From Martinezella tropici (GTDB lineage Bacteria > Pseudomonadota > Alphaproteobacteria > Rhizobiales > Rhizobiaceae): DNA of 64,000 nt. The position numbers and the translations under genes were made by a program. The notes beneath the pieces are model-generated. The model was not told the origin of the DNA and did not search any database. It worked only from the letters and a program-made list of their open reading frames with translations. The stretch spans positions 372,001-436,000 of the forward strand of contig JUHI01000001.1 of the NCBI GenBank assembly GCA_000799755.1, read 5' to 3'. Shown in pieces: positions 54,535 through 63,507 of the stretch (the stretch's first letter is position 1; every line of letters starts with the position of its first letter).

Positions 54535-57036
54535 TCAGCGGCGGCCGCGCGACCAGTGCTTGTTGGAGCGCTGTGCCGAGTTGCGCTTGGCGCTTTTCGC
54601 TACGACGCGCTTTTCTTCCTCGAACGATTTCCGCAAGGTATGTGTGAACATGTCTTCTTCCTTCATCCCAAGCGAATAAAGCTCTCGCTCCCTCATTTCC
54701 TCTTCCGCAAGGTACTCGATGAATTTCTCAACGCGATCGAGCCTGATTTTGACGCGCTCGAGACGCTCTCCCTTCGAAAACAGATCGAATTCCTGTCTGG
54801 CGGCGTCGACCAGATAGTTGCTAACCTGCTCGCTGAAGATGCCGCAATCGGTGCACACGAGATCGAGATATGAAAAGAAGTATGCGAGTTCGCGGACCAT
54901 GTAGAGCCCGTAGGTCGTGATCTTAACGCTGTCGACCTGGTCTGAGTACTGGTCCAATCGATTGTTGGATTCGACAAAGCCGTGCTTCAGGAGAACGTCG
55001 AGATTCGCTGTGAAGTCGTCACCCATGTTGAAGGTGTTCACGAAATAAGATTTGAGCTCCGCGACTGAGACGTAGGAAGGAGTCGTGCGCTCTATGCTCT
55101 TGGCCAGTTTCCGCATGATCCGAAGCGCGGTGAAATGCGAGCCATGCCGGGAATTCCTAACCTGATAGGCGTTCGGGATGTCCGACAGAGCCTCATCGTA
55201 AAAGTAGCGGTTTGGGATCATCACCGGCTTGATGATCTGGTGGATCTTGAAGACCCAATTTCCCGAACTCAACATTTCGTCGACGTTGGTGTAGCCGGAT
55301 AGCAGAAAGCTTCTGAAGAGGTCGAGAGACAACCGGGTGTCGCCATGGGCGCACGCTGTCAAGAAAGCGTTCAACGGCGACTGCTCGCTGTTGAAGTCCC
55401 TAAAAATGATCGACAGATAGTTCATCGAATCATCGATGATCTTCCCATTTGTATCCTCGAGGCCGATCTTGTGACGGCGCTGCGGTTCGTTAAGCAGCGA
55501 ATTCACGTAGCTTATTCGCTTCTTGAACACAGTCGAGGGCTTGGGGGAGCTGATGTGAAACCCCGAATTCTGGAATGCGTCCAGAAGTCCGTGAATCTTT
55601 GAGTTGTAGAAGCGTTCCTCGCGCATCGAGATCAGAGTGACGCAATTCAGCAGGTTGCTGATCTCCTGGGCTGATGTGAAGCAAAAGTCCTGAAGTTCCG
55701 GGGAATACTGGTCGGTGTTGTCGACAACGACGATCACGCCTTTTCCCTTCGACGCCCAATAAGACGCGAGCCTGGCGGCACAGTACGGCTTGTCCTGCTT
55801 CCATTCGGCGGCGAGTGCGTTCAGACGGGAATTGTAAATTTCGGACTTTCTGTCGAATCCTTCCAGATCCTGCTTTCGTGCAATCTCGAAGCGGTCGGCG
55901 AACAGCTCCTTCAACAGATTATCACGTGCCGACTGAAGCAATCCGTCGACATCTAAGGATTCGACCAAGCTCGACCATATCGTTTCACGGATAACGCTTT
56001 GGTCTTCCGGAACTTTGAGGAGATCTACGATAGCGATGACCGAATGCTCGCGAAGCCACCTTGGCGGATTGTGCCGTAGGACCCGCTTCACGAAAGTCGA
56101 TTTGCCGGCGCCCTTGCCGCCGAAAAGTACGAGGACCTCGCCCCTCCTGCCACGCTTGATGTTCTTGGTGAGACGACCTCCAAGCTGCCCGCCCCTTCCG
56201 GTGTTCTCTAACTGATTGACGCCGTAGCCCTTGAAATAGGGGCTCAAGGAATCCTCGATGAGAACGTTGATCCCCTCGGACATTTGCGTGTAGTCGCTCT
56301 GCGAGACGTAGCAACGCTCCATGAACTCCGTGTCGTCGTCCCCGATCACGCCGAAGTAATGATTAACGATCGGCCGGAGCGTACCGGCAAGCCTGTTCGA
56401 ATTGATCTTGTGGCCGTACGAAGGGATTTTCTCCTTCGGAAAGAAGATATGTCTGTCCTTGGGAGGCGAGCTTGAAAGGGCTTCGTTGAGCGAAGCGCGA
56501 TCGAAGATCGCCCCGAAGGAAAACATGTTTTGGCTTTTTGTGAAATCCTTGTCGAAGAACGCCAGGCTCCGAATGACGAAGGCCTGCAGGTTTTCAAAGC
56601 GTTTCCCCTTTTCGAACGTCTTAAAGAAGATCCATTCGTGACCATTGGTGATGCAGGCGTATTCACAGCCGGTGTCGAAGCAATAGCCTTTGACCTGGTT
56701 GATCGCCGCTTTGATGTTTTCGTTCGACATCAGCTTCGACATCGACATGTAGCAGTGCGTCTCGCTGTCGACATATGGGAAAGGCAGGTCGAAATAGACG
56801 CCAGCTTTTTTGGCTTCGATGAACAGAAGATGATCGCCATTTGCCTTCTTCAGCACATAGTCGGCAAATCCCGGCGCGATATACTCTTCGACTGAGACAC
56901 GATTGCGTGGCCAAGATAGGCAGTCATGAATGATGCCATCGATAATTTTGTGTCTCGTCTCCGCTTCGTTGCGGTCTCTGGATTTGTTGGCGTCTACGAT
57001 TTCTCGGACGCAGGCAAGCTTATCCGTTACTGACAT
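54535..57036 (-). CDS. Nuclease-NTPase fusion, predicted defence protein
   Basis: An 833-residue protein. Residues 1-160 resemble a type I restriction R-subunit N-terminal nuclease: VSVEEYIAPGFADYVLKK with D59 and LLFIEAKKAG with E74-x-K76, then INQVKGYCFDTGCEYACITNG. Residues about 295-560 form a P-loop NTPase: Walker A GGKGAGKS (306-313), Walker B VIVVVDNTDQ (434-443), and SMREERFYNSK after it. The remaining 270 residues are helical, with a very basic end (SAKRNSAQRSNKHWSRGRR). The layout resembles STAND/AVAST-type antiviral effectors but is shorter. It is monocistronic, inserted between betaine-catabolism genes. I recognise no exact named family. Confidence 0.6.
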   Translation of the reverse strand: MSVTDKLACVREIVDANKSRDRNEAETRHKIIDGIIHDCLSWPRNRVSVEEYIAPGFADYVLKKANGDHLLFIEAKKAGVYFDLPFPYVDSETHCYMSMSKLMSNENIKAAINQVKGYCFDTGCEYACITNGHEWIFFKTFEKGKRFENLQAFVIRSLAFFDKDFTKSQNMFSFGAIFDRASLNEALSSSPPKDRHIFFPKEKIPSYGHKINSNRLAGTLRPIVNHYFGVIGDDDTEFMERCYVSQSDYTQMSEGINVLIEDSLSPYFKGYGVNQLENTGRGGQLGGRLTKNIKRGRRGEVLVLFGGKGAGKSTFVKRVLRHNPPRWLREHSVIAIVDLLKVPEDQSVIRETIWSSLVESLDVDGLLQSARDNLLKELFADRFEIARKQDLEGFDRKSEIYNSRLNALAAEWKQDKPYCAARLASYWASKGKGVIVVVDNTDQYSPELQDFCFTSAQEISNLLNCVTLISMREERFYNSKIHGLLDAFQNSGFHISSPKPSTVFKKRISYVNSLLNEPQRRHKIGLEDTNGKIIDDSMNYLSIIFRDFNSEQSPLNAFLTACAHGDTRLSLDLFRSFLLSGYTNVDEMLSSGNWVFKIHQIIKPVMIPNRYFYDEALSDIPNAYQVRNSRHGSHFTALRIMRKLAKSIERTTPSYVSVAELKSYFVNTFNMGDDFTANLDVLLKHGFVESNNRLDQYSDQVDSVKITTYGLYMVRELAYFFSYLDLVCTDCGIFSEQVSNYLVDAARQEFDLFSKGERLERVKIRLDRVEKFIEYLAEEEMRERELYSLGMKEEDMFTHTLRKSFEEEKRVVAKSAKRNSAQRSNKHWSRGRR

Positions 57037-57180
57037 TCAGCGCACTTCCCAAACTGCGAATCACATCTCGAAAATATCCTGTAAGTTGTGTGTTCAGGGC
57101 GACGCAGTCAACCACGGTGAGCGATACAGCGCGTGCTTTTCCCTGCTTTCCCCCGACCGAAAACAGACCCCGCCGGTCCT

Positions 57181-57933
57181 TCATGGCCTCAGCATTCTGT
57201 CTATGTACATTTTGAAAAGTTCAGCTTGACTGCTGATGGAGAGCCTTCGGTAGATGTTCGCACGATGGACTTTCACCGTGCCTTCCGACACCCCCAGATG
57301 CAACGCGATCGATGCACTGCCGTGACCTCGCAAGATGAGTCGAACGATACCTCGTTGTGCAGGCGTAAGGCTGTCGGCGAAGAGGTCATCAAAACTGCCT
57401 TCCGTCTGATCGAAATCCACGGATCGGACTTGATCGGGTTTGGACATTTCGAGCTTTTCGAGATGCGATCGCACAGCCTCGCCCACGATTGGCGCGCAGG
57501 CAAGGCAAGCCTCGATCCCGACGAGACTTTCGTCCAAACCTAAAATGAGGGTCGCCGTCGACTGCGCTGACAGCGACATCGTATAGGCAATATATTCCGG
57601 AGGGGGGTCGGAGGGTTTGAACCGGACGACGGTGCACTGAGGCGACGTTTCCAAAATAAGGATTCCGCTGTCTGGGCGCGAAATGACTCGATCTCCCTCA
57701 CCCCTGGTGCGAGCGAGATCAAGCAATTCATTCAGGTCGCCCGAGGACACGCCGGGCGTACCCTCCGGGCCGCGATAGAGAACCGTCAGATCGCCGATGA
57801 AGGATGAGGTCACAAGCAGGCAGTGACCAACATCTACTCTGCTGGCGATAAGCTCTCGTAAAGATGTGCCGAATCCTTCAGCGCCAAGCGACGCGAAAAG
57901 CTTCGCGATCTCATGTATGCCGAATAGGATCAT
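57181..57933 (-). CDS. LuxR-family transcriptional regulator
   Basis: A 250-residue protein. The C-terminal 65 residues form a LuxR/GerE helix-turn-helix: DSLTPAQRGIVRLILRGHGSASIALHLGVSEGTVKVHRANIYRRLSISS (in two parts), with the characteristic GTVKVHRANIYRRL recognition helix. The N-terminal part is a ligand or signal domain without clear family (FKPSDPPPEYIAYTMSLSAQS). No autoinducer synthase is nearby, so it is an orphan LuxR. Its place beside the choline-kinase-like gene on the same strand suggests control of this locus, separated by a terminator-like hairpin. Confidence 0.85.
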   Translation of the reverse strand: MILFGIHEIAKLFASLGAEGFGTSLRELIASRVDVGHCLLVTSSFIGDLTVLYRGPEGTPGVSSGDLNELLDLARTRGEGDRVISRPDSGILILETSPQCTVVRFKPSDPPPEYIAYTMSLSAQSTATLILGLDESLVGIEACLACAPIVGEAVRSHLEKLEMSKPDQVRSVDFDQTEGSFDDLFADSLTPAQRGIVRLILRGHGSASIALHLGVSEGTVKVHRANIYRRLSISSQAELFKMYIDRMLRP

Positions 57934-58062
57934 CGACGGCTTTCAATGACACGCGCACGCGTCCCACAACTGATGCCCGCGCGGACGCATTCCCGCCGTC
58001 GCGCGTGCGGGCAACGGTCCAAGGTTGGTAGGAAGCAACGCCGGCGAATAAATTAAAGCTCT

Positions 58063-58092
58063 CGCCCCGATCGCCTTTCGCTGATCGGGGCG
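58063..58092 (-). terminator. Hairpin after the choline-kinase-like gene
   Basis: cgccccgatc (58063-58072) pairs with gatcggggcg (58083-58092) around a ten-base loop. On the minus strand, a short mixed T-rich tail follows. It likely ends the transcript of the choline-kinase-like gene. Confidence 0.65.
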
Positions 58093-58103
58093 CCGTCTGA
58101 GCA

Positions 58104-59036
58104 TCAAGCCTGGGCCACCGCCGCGACTGCGGAGCTATAGTTGGCGGTGGCCATCAACGCGGTGCATCGTTGGAAGCGATGCATCGCGTAGGCCCAGAAG
58201 TCCTCCGCCGGGTTGTCGTTTGCATGCTGGATGAGGCCCCATAAGGTCCAGACCAAGTCACACAAGGCCTTGTAGATGACTATCCGTCCATACTCCGCGT
58301 CGGTTGGGAGACGGCCGAAATAGGCGTTGAGCAGCTCGCCTTCCTTCTCCTCCGAGAGGCTGGCCTCGACTATGAAATCTCCCAGGTCCCACAAGGGATC
58401 GTTCATGCCCGAGTATTCCCAGTCGACGATCCACATCCGATCACCGACGTCGAGGAAGTTTTCACTGAGAGGGTCGCAGTGGCAGGGCGCCAGCGGCAGT
58501 GGCTTAGCGTTGAGGGCTGAACGTGCCTGCTCGGCCGAGGCCAGGGCCTCGCGATATCCGTCGGGCACAGTGGAATCCTTGGTCGCAAGGTAGGCCATGT
58601 ACTCGTCAATGAGCGTAAAGACGTCGAATCGATTTTCAAACGTGGCGTCGCTGCTATGCAGGCGTTTGAATGCCTCGCCCGCCCGAAACGCCGAACCCTC
58701 GCGACTGGCGAACTCTTCCGGCGACATCGTCACAGCACCCTTTATGAAGGCCGTGACGCTCTCACCGCTTACTTCGTTGAAGAAGAGCACCGGGGCGCTA
58801 ACCCCTACTCGCGCGGACTCCCTTGCCGCGCGAGCCTCGTAACGTCGATTGATGTAGGCCTCGGTGCCGACCCCCGGTATTCTCACGCATAGTTCGTCCT
58901 TGTCGGTCTCGACGTGGTAGACGACATTGGTCATGCCTCCCAAGCGGGTGACCGTCTGTACGCGAAACTTTTCCGGAAGGCCTTCGACGATTTTTTGCAC
59001 TCGTTCCATGTCCGGTTGTTCCCCTTTCATTTTCAT
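58104..59036 (-). CDS. Choline/ethanolamine-kinase-like phosphotransferase
   Basis: A 310-residue APH-fold kinase. Family motifs are TRLGGMTNVVYHVETDKDELCVRIPG (glycine-rich loop and lysine replacement typical of choline kinases), the catalytic aspartate in LAPCHCDPLSENFLD and the metal aspartate in MWIVDWEYSGMNDPLWDLGDF. GGAGG precedes the ATG. It is 20 bases downstream of the FAD-GcvT oxidoreductase gene on the same strand, giving a likely operon. Probable substrate is choline or a related amino-alcohol, consistent with the surrounding transporters. Confidence 0.88.
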   Translation of the reverse strand: MKMKGEQPDMERVQKIVEGLPEKFRVQTVTRLGGMTNVVYHVETDKDELCVRIPGVGTEAYINRRYEARAARESARVGVSAPVLFFNEVSGESVTAFIKGAVTMSPEEFASREGSAFRAGEAFKRLHSSDATFENRFDVFTLIDEYMAYLATKDSTVPDGYREALASAEQARSALNAKPLPLAPCHCDPLSENFLDVGDRMWIVDWEYSGMNDPLWDLGDFIVEASLSEEKEGELLNAYFGRLPTDAEYGRIVIYKALCDLVWTLWGLIQHANDNPAEDFWAYAMHRFQRCTALMATANYSSAVAAVAQA

Positions 59037-59056
59037 AGAACCTCCTCCCGCGTGGC

Positions 59057-61474
59057 TTAGGCCTTGAGACGCTCCATCTTTGCATCATAAAGGCAACGAG
59101 GGCCTCGCTCTGCATCGTAGCTGTTTCCAAAAGCTTCGATTTCGAAGGACTTAGCGGAGGCATTCTCGAGATCGAGGTAGCCGAAAGCGATAGTCTTCTT
59201 CATCGAATGGCCATAGGCCGTACTTGTGGTCCGTCCCACGACTTTGCCATCGAGGATGATCGCCTCGCCTCCATGGAATGGTGCGAAGCCTTCGACGGTG
59301 AACGAGCACAGGCGCTTCGTGACACCTTCAGCCTTGATCCTTTCCAGCGCCTGCTTCCCGATGAAATCCGGCTTGTCCAACGCCACGCAGAAGCCCAAAC
59401 CCGCTTCGTAAGGGTTGTAGTCGGGCGTGATGTCGCCGGACCAGTAGAGATAGCCCTTCTCCATGCGGCAAGAGTCGATGGCGCGATAGCCGGCGTTCTG
59501 AATGCCGAACTCCTGGCCCGCCGTCCAAAGCGTGTCGTAGACATGCGCGCCGTATTCGATCGGAATGTAGAGTTCATAGCCGAGCTCGCCGACGTAGCCG
59601 ACACGGGCCGCGATAGCGCGGGTATAGCCGATTTCGATCGTGCGAACCGCGAAGAATGGCAACGCGTCGTTGGAAACGTCGTCGTCCGTGACCTTCTGAA
59701 GCACCTCGCGCGACTTCGGACCGCAGATGTTGAGAACGGCGTAGCTGCCGGTCACGTCGCGGATGGTCACGCCTTCGGGCAGATGCTGGCGCACCCAGGC
59801 GCTGTCGCGCACGCCGAACGCCGAGCCGGTCACTAGCAAGAACTTCTCGTCGTCCAGATGCATGAAGGTGACGTCGGATTCGATTCCGCCGTTTTCGTTA
59901 CAAAGCTGGGTGTAGACGGCTTTGCCCGGCGCCCCGGAAATGTCGGCTGCAGCGATGCGCTGAAGTGCTGCCTGCGCGCCCTTTCCAGTGATTTCGAACT
60001 TCGAGAACGACGACTGGTCGATCAGGACGACGCGGTTGCGAATAGCTTCGCACTCGGCTCCAACCGCATCGAACCAGTTCGGCTTTCCTTCGAAGCTCGG
60101 CTTGTCAAACTTGTCGTCGGATGGACGGGAGAACCAGTTGGCTCGCTCCCAACCAAAGCGGCTTCCGAAGATTGCACCGGACGCTTCAAGCTGAGCCTTG
60201 AACGGCGAGAGGCGCAGATTGCGCACGGCCTGGTTTTCTTCGGCCGGCCAATGGATCTTGTAGTAATTTCCGTAGGCTTCGATTGCACGTTCCTCGAGGT
60301 AGCGACCCTGGCTGTGCGGAGCGCCGAAGCGGCGCACGTCGAAGGACCACAGATCCATCCCCGGATCGCCGTCAAGTATCCAATTCGCCATTGCCTCACC
60401 GGCGCCACCGGAGGCCGCGATCCCGGCGGTGAAGCCGCATGCGACGAAGAAGTTGTCGAGTTCCGGAGCCAGGCCCATGATCGGCTCGCCGTCGGCCGAG
60501 GCCGGAATCGGGCCGTTAATGACGGTCTGGATGCCAACCTCGTTGAGGACAGGAAGACGCTCGGCGCAAGGCAGCGCGAACAGTTCCAATCGATCCATGT
60601 TTTCCGGGAAGAGTTCACGTCCAAATTCGAACGGTGGTTTGGAGCGCCAGCATCCCTTCGTGCCGTCCTCCCATCCGCCGATCGCAAAGGCGGCGACATC
60701 CGGCTTGAGGTAGAAGTTCTTGTCCGGATCGCGCAGAGTTGGAAGGTTCTTCGGTAGGTCGAGCTTTTTTTCAGTCAGGAAATACTGGTGCTCAACGACG
60801 CCGGCGGCGAGCGGAACACCGGCCATGTCGCCGATGCGTTTGGCCCACAGACCGGCGCAGTTGACGATGATGTCGCAGCCGATCGTACCATGGTCGGTCG
60901 CGACGCCGACAACGCGGCGTCCTTCCTTGATGAATTCGGTGACCGTGACACCTTCCTGGATCTTGACGCCGTTCTTACGAGCCGTGGCCGCGTAAGCGTG
61001 CGTCAACGCGTAGGGGTCGATGTAGCCGTCCGACGGAATGAAGGCGGCGCCGACCACGCCTTCCGGATCGATGTATGGGAAGAGTTCCTGGGCCTCTTTG
61101 GCAGAAAGCGAGTGGCATTCGAAATCGAAGCTCTTTGCGAGCGTCATCGAACGGCGAATTTCGCTCCAACGGGCTTCCGAGGAGGCAAGGCGGAGGGAGC
61201 CAACCTTCTTCCAGTCGATGGTCAGACCGGACTCTTCCTCAAGACGATCATAGACCGCTACAGAGTTCTGCATCAACTTGGTGAGATTCTTCTTGCCGCG
61301 GAGCTGGCCGACGAGACCTGCCGCGTGCCAGGTGCAGCCGTTGGTGATCTGCGATTTCTCAAGAACGATCACGTCCTTCTCACCGCGGCGAGAAAGATTG
61401 TACGCAAGCGAGCAACCAATAGCACCGCCGCCGATGATGACGATCCGATAGTGCTGGTCAAAGGTTTTCGACAT
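59057..61474 (-). CDS. FAD-GcvT oxidoreductase, dimethylglycine/sarcosine dehydrogenase-like
   Basis: An 805-residue enzyme joining an N-terminal DAO-type FAD domain (IVIIGGGAIGCSLAYNLSRRG) to a C-terminal folate-binding GcvT half (VVLIDQSSFSKFEITGKGAQAALQ; GYVGELGYELYIPIEYGAHVYDTLW; SCRMEKGYLYWSGDI). The CTWHAAGLVG stretch is where dimethylglycine and sarcosine dehydrogenases attach FAD to histidine. Length matches that family (800-870). The reaction would oxidatively remove an N-methyl group and pass it to tetrahydrofolate. GGAGG precedes the ATG. Which methylated amine it uses is not settled by sequence. Confidence 0.92.
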   Translation of the reverse strand: MSKTFDQHYRIVIIGGGAIGCSLAYNLSRRGEKDVIVLEKSQITNGCTWHAAGLVGQLRGKKNLTKLMQNSVAVYDRLEEESGLTIDWKKVGSLRLASSEARWSEIRRSMTLAKSFDFECHSLSAKEAQELFPYIDPEGVVGAAFIPSDGYIDPYALTHAYAATARKNGVKIQEGVTVTEFIKEGRRVVGVATDHGTIGCDIIVNCAGLWAKRIGDMAGVPLAAGVVEHQYFLTEKKLDLPKNLPTLRDPDKNFYLKPDVAAFAIGGWEDGTKGCWRSKPPFEFGRELFPENMDRLELFALPCAERLPVLNEVGIQTVINGPIPASADGEPIMGLAPELDNFFVACGFTAGIAASGGAGEAMANWILDGDPGMDLWSFDVRRFGAPHSQGRYLEERAIEAYGNYYKIHWPAEENQAVRNLRLSPFKAQLEASGAIFGSRFGWERANWFSRPSDDKFDKPSFEGKPNWFDAVGAECEAIRNRVVLIDQSSFSKFEITGKGAQAALQRIAAADISGAPGKAVYTQLCNENGGIESDVTFMHLDDEKFLLVTGSAFGVRDSAWVRQHLPEGVTIRDVTGSYAVLNICGPKSREVLQKVTDDDVSNDALPFFAVRTIEIGYTRAIAARVGYVGELGYELYIPIEYGAHVYDTLWTAGQEFGIQNAGYRAIDSCRMEKGYLYWSGDITPDYNPYEAGLGFCVALDKPDFIGKQALERIKAEGVTKRLCSFTVEGFAPFHGGEAIILDGKVVGRTTSTAYGHSMKKTIAFGYLDLENASAKSFEIEAFGNSYDAERGPRCLYDAKMERLKA

Positions 61475-61518
61475 GATTAGCCTCCAATGAGATGTCGATG
61501 GTGTTCAGGCAAGGCGGT

Positions 61519-63507
61519 TCAGGCCGCGTGCCGTTTGGAAAATTTCAGCCGCCAAGCGACTATGAGCCGCTCCGCGACGATCGCGATGAAAGCGATGGCC
61601 AGCCCCGCCACCACGCCACGTCCGGCGTCGGCCTTGGTCAGTGCGATATAGGTCTCTTGACCAAGGTCTCGGGTACCCACCAATGCAGTGATGACGAGCA
61701 TCGAAAGCGCCATGACAATCGTCTGGCTCAAACCAAGCAGCATTTCCGGCACGGCCAGAGGAATCTTGACTTTGAACAAAGTCTGGGTCGGCGTGCAGCC
61801 GCTCATGACCGCCGCTTCGACGAAATGCTCTTTCACATGCCGTATGCCGAAATCCGTATATCGAATGGCCGGCACGATAGCGAAAGCGACGATCGCCACC
61901 AGCGCGGAGAAGTCTCCGACTTTGAAGAGCATCACGACGGGTATCAGGTACACGAAGGTCGGCAGCGTCTGGAGCGTGTCACAGACGACGTTCAACACTT
62001 GATGAGCTCTCTCGTTTACAGCGGCCAGCACTCCCAGTGGGAAGCCGATAAGCAAAGAGAGGACCGTTCCTATTCCGCAGAGGTAGATTGTCATCATCGC
62101 CGGCTGCTGAAGACCAGCCATGAAAATCGCGGACATCAGAACGAACACGAGCGCGGAAAGCGTGGGTCCGGACAGGCGCCATGCGGCAACCCCGGCGAGC
62201 AGCGGAAGTGCAAACCATGGGAGCCCGAGCATGAAGATGCGCACAGGAACCATCACGTTGAGGAGTATCGCATTCTTCAACGCGTCGAGTGGTGTAGACA
62301 GGTTGAAGGTGAGCCAGCGAGCAAACTCGTTGAGTGGCTGCTTTGCGGTGAACACCCAAGACACAGGGAATGAGGTCGCGCTCGGTAGTGCGACGGCGAT
62401 GATGTAGCCGACGATTGCCACGGCAGTGACGATGACCCAGCCCCAATTGTTGACCCAAAAGGAGCGTTGATCATCGTGGTGATGTTCACGAGCTCTTGTG
62501 ACGAACGCCTGGCAAAACCGGTCGAGCAGGATGGCGAGTGCGACGATTGCAAGGCCCGCTTCCATGCCCGTACCGATATCCAGTCGGCGCAGCGAGGTAA
62601 GCACGTCGAAGCCCAGGCCGCCGGCCCCAATCATGGACGCGATGATGACCATGTTGAGCGTCATCATCACAACCTGATTTACGCCAACCATGATCGATGG
62701 CATCGCCGATGGAACAAGAACCTTGAAGATGAGCTGCCTCTCAGTGCAGCCTGCAATCGACCCAAACTCCGAGATTTCCGGTGGAACGCGCCCCAGCCCC
62801 AGAACGGTGTTTCGGATCATCGGTGGCATCGAATAGATTATGGTCGCTGCCAACGCCGACGCCGGACCAAAGCCGAGCAAGATCAGAACCGGAACCAGAT
62901 ATGCGAAGACGGGTACTGTCTGCATCAGGTCGAGCACCGGTGAAATGAGCCGCGCAAACCATTGGACACGGTAAGCGACGATACCGAGCAGGAGCCCGAA
63001 AACGACCGAAATGAACGCTGCGACGAGTACCGACGACAAAGTCACCATAGACGACGCCCAGTTTCCGGTGATCAGGATGAATCCCAGGCCAAGCGCCGTG
63101 ACGAGCGCCAGCGGGCGACCGCGGAGCCGATATGCGACTACAAGGAAAATCGTCGTGACGGCGAACCAGGGTAGAGGCGCGATGTCCGGCGCTCCGTCGC
63201 CGGGTGTAAAGCGGAAACCCGTAGCGATAATGCCCTGTACGGCATTGAGTAGGGCGTCGAGCATCGCGGCGATCGCACGTGTCATCACGCGTATCGGCGG
63301 CAAACCGGAAATCTGTGGAGCATCCTGCGTAAGCCAGGCCATTGCCGACTGGATCCATCCGGAAAACGGCACGACGTACTCGCGAGGATAGGTTTTTATC
63401 GCGGCAGGAAGAAAGAACGAGCCTGCCAACAGCAAGAACGAGATGGTCGCAAGCGGGACCCGTAGGACCCGCCCCTCCGGGGCGGATGAATTAACTGCCA
63501 TCGTCAT
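61519..63507 (-). CDS. Fused double-domain ABC permease (second copy)
   Basis: A 662-residue permease of the same double-unit ProW type as at 47777-49765, with coupling loops EFGSIAGCTERQLIFKVLVP and EAAVMSGCTPTQTLFKVKIP. Each loop is followed by a ...GVNQ or ...GLSQ motif. Its ATG overlaps the upstream ATPase stop by one base (TGATG). It lies directly upstream of the FAD-GcvT gene, with 44 bases between, so uptake and catabolism are probably co-transcribed. The matching binding protein is not in the window. Confidence 0.9.
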   Translation of the reverse strand: MTMAVNSSAPEGRVLRVPLATISFLLLAGSFFLPAAIKTYPREYVVPFSGWIQSAMAWLTQDAPQISGLPPIRVMTRAIAAMLDALLNAVQGIIATGFRFTPGDGAPDIAPLPWFAVTTIFLVVAYRLRGRPLALVTALGLGFILITGNWASSMVTLSSVLVAAFISVVFGLLLGIVAYRVQWFARLISPVLDLMQTVPVFAYLVPVLILLGFGPASALAATIIYSMPPMIRNTVLGLGRVPPEISEFGSIAGCTERQLIFKVLVPSAMPSIMVGVNQVVMMTLNMVIIASMIGAGGLGFDVLTSLRRLDIGTGMEAGLAIVALAILLDRFCQAFVTRAREHHHDDQRSFWVNNWGWVIVTAVAIVGYIIAVALPSATSFPVSWVFTAKQPLNEFARWLTFNLSTPLDALKNAILLNVMVPVRIFMLGLPWFALPLLAGVAAWRLSGPTLSALVFVLMSAIFMAGLQQPAMMTIYLCGIGTVLSLLIGFPLGVLAAVNERAHQVLNVVCDTLQTLPTFVYLIPVVMLFKVGDFSALVAIVAFAIVPAIRYTDFGIRHVKEHFVEAAVMSGCTPTQTLFKVKIPLAVPEMLLGLSQTIVMALSMLVITALVGTRDLGQETYIALTKADAGRGVVAGLAIAFIAIVAERLIVAWRLKFSKRHAA

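Noticed and set aside
59858..60757. A 299-codon plus-strand open frame inside the FAD-GcvT gene
   Set aside because: Antisense shadow of a well-supported enzyme.
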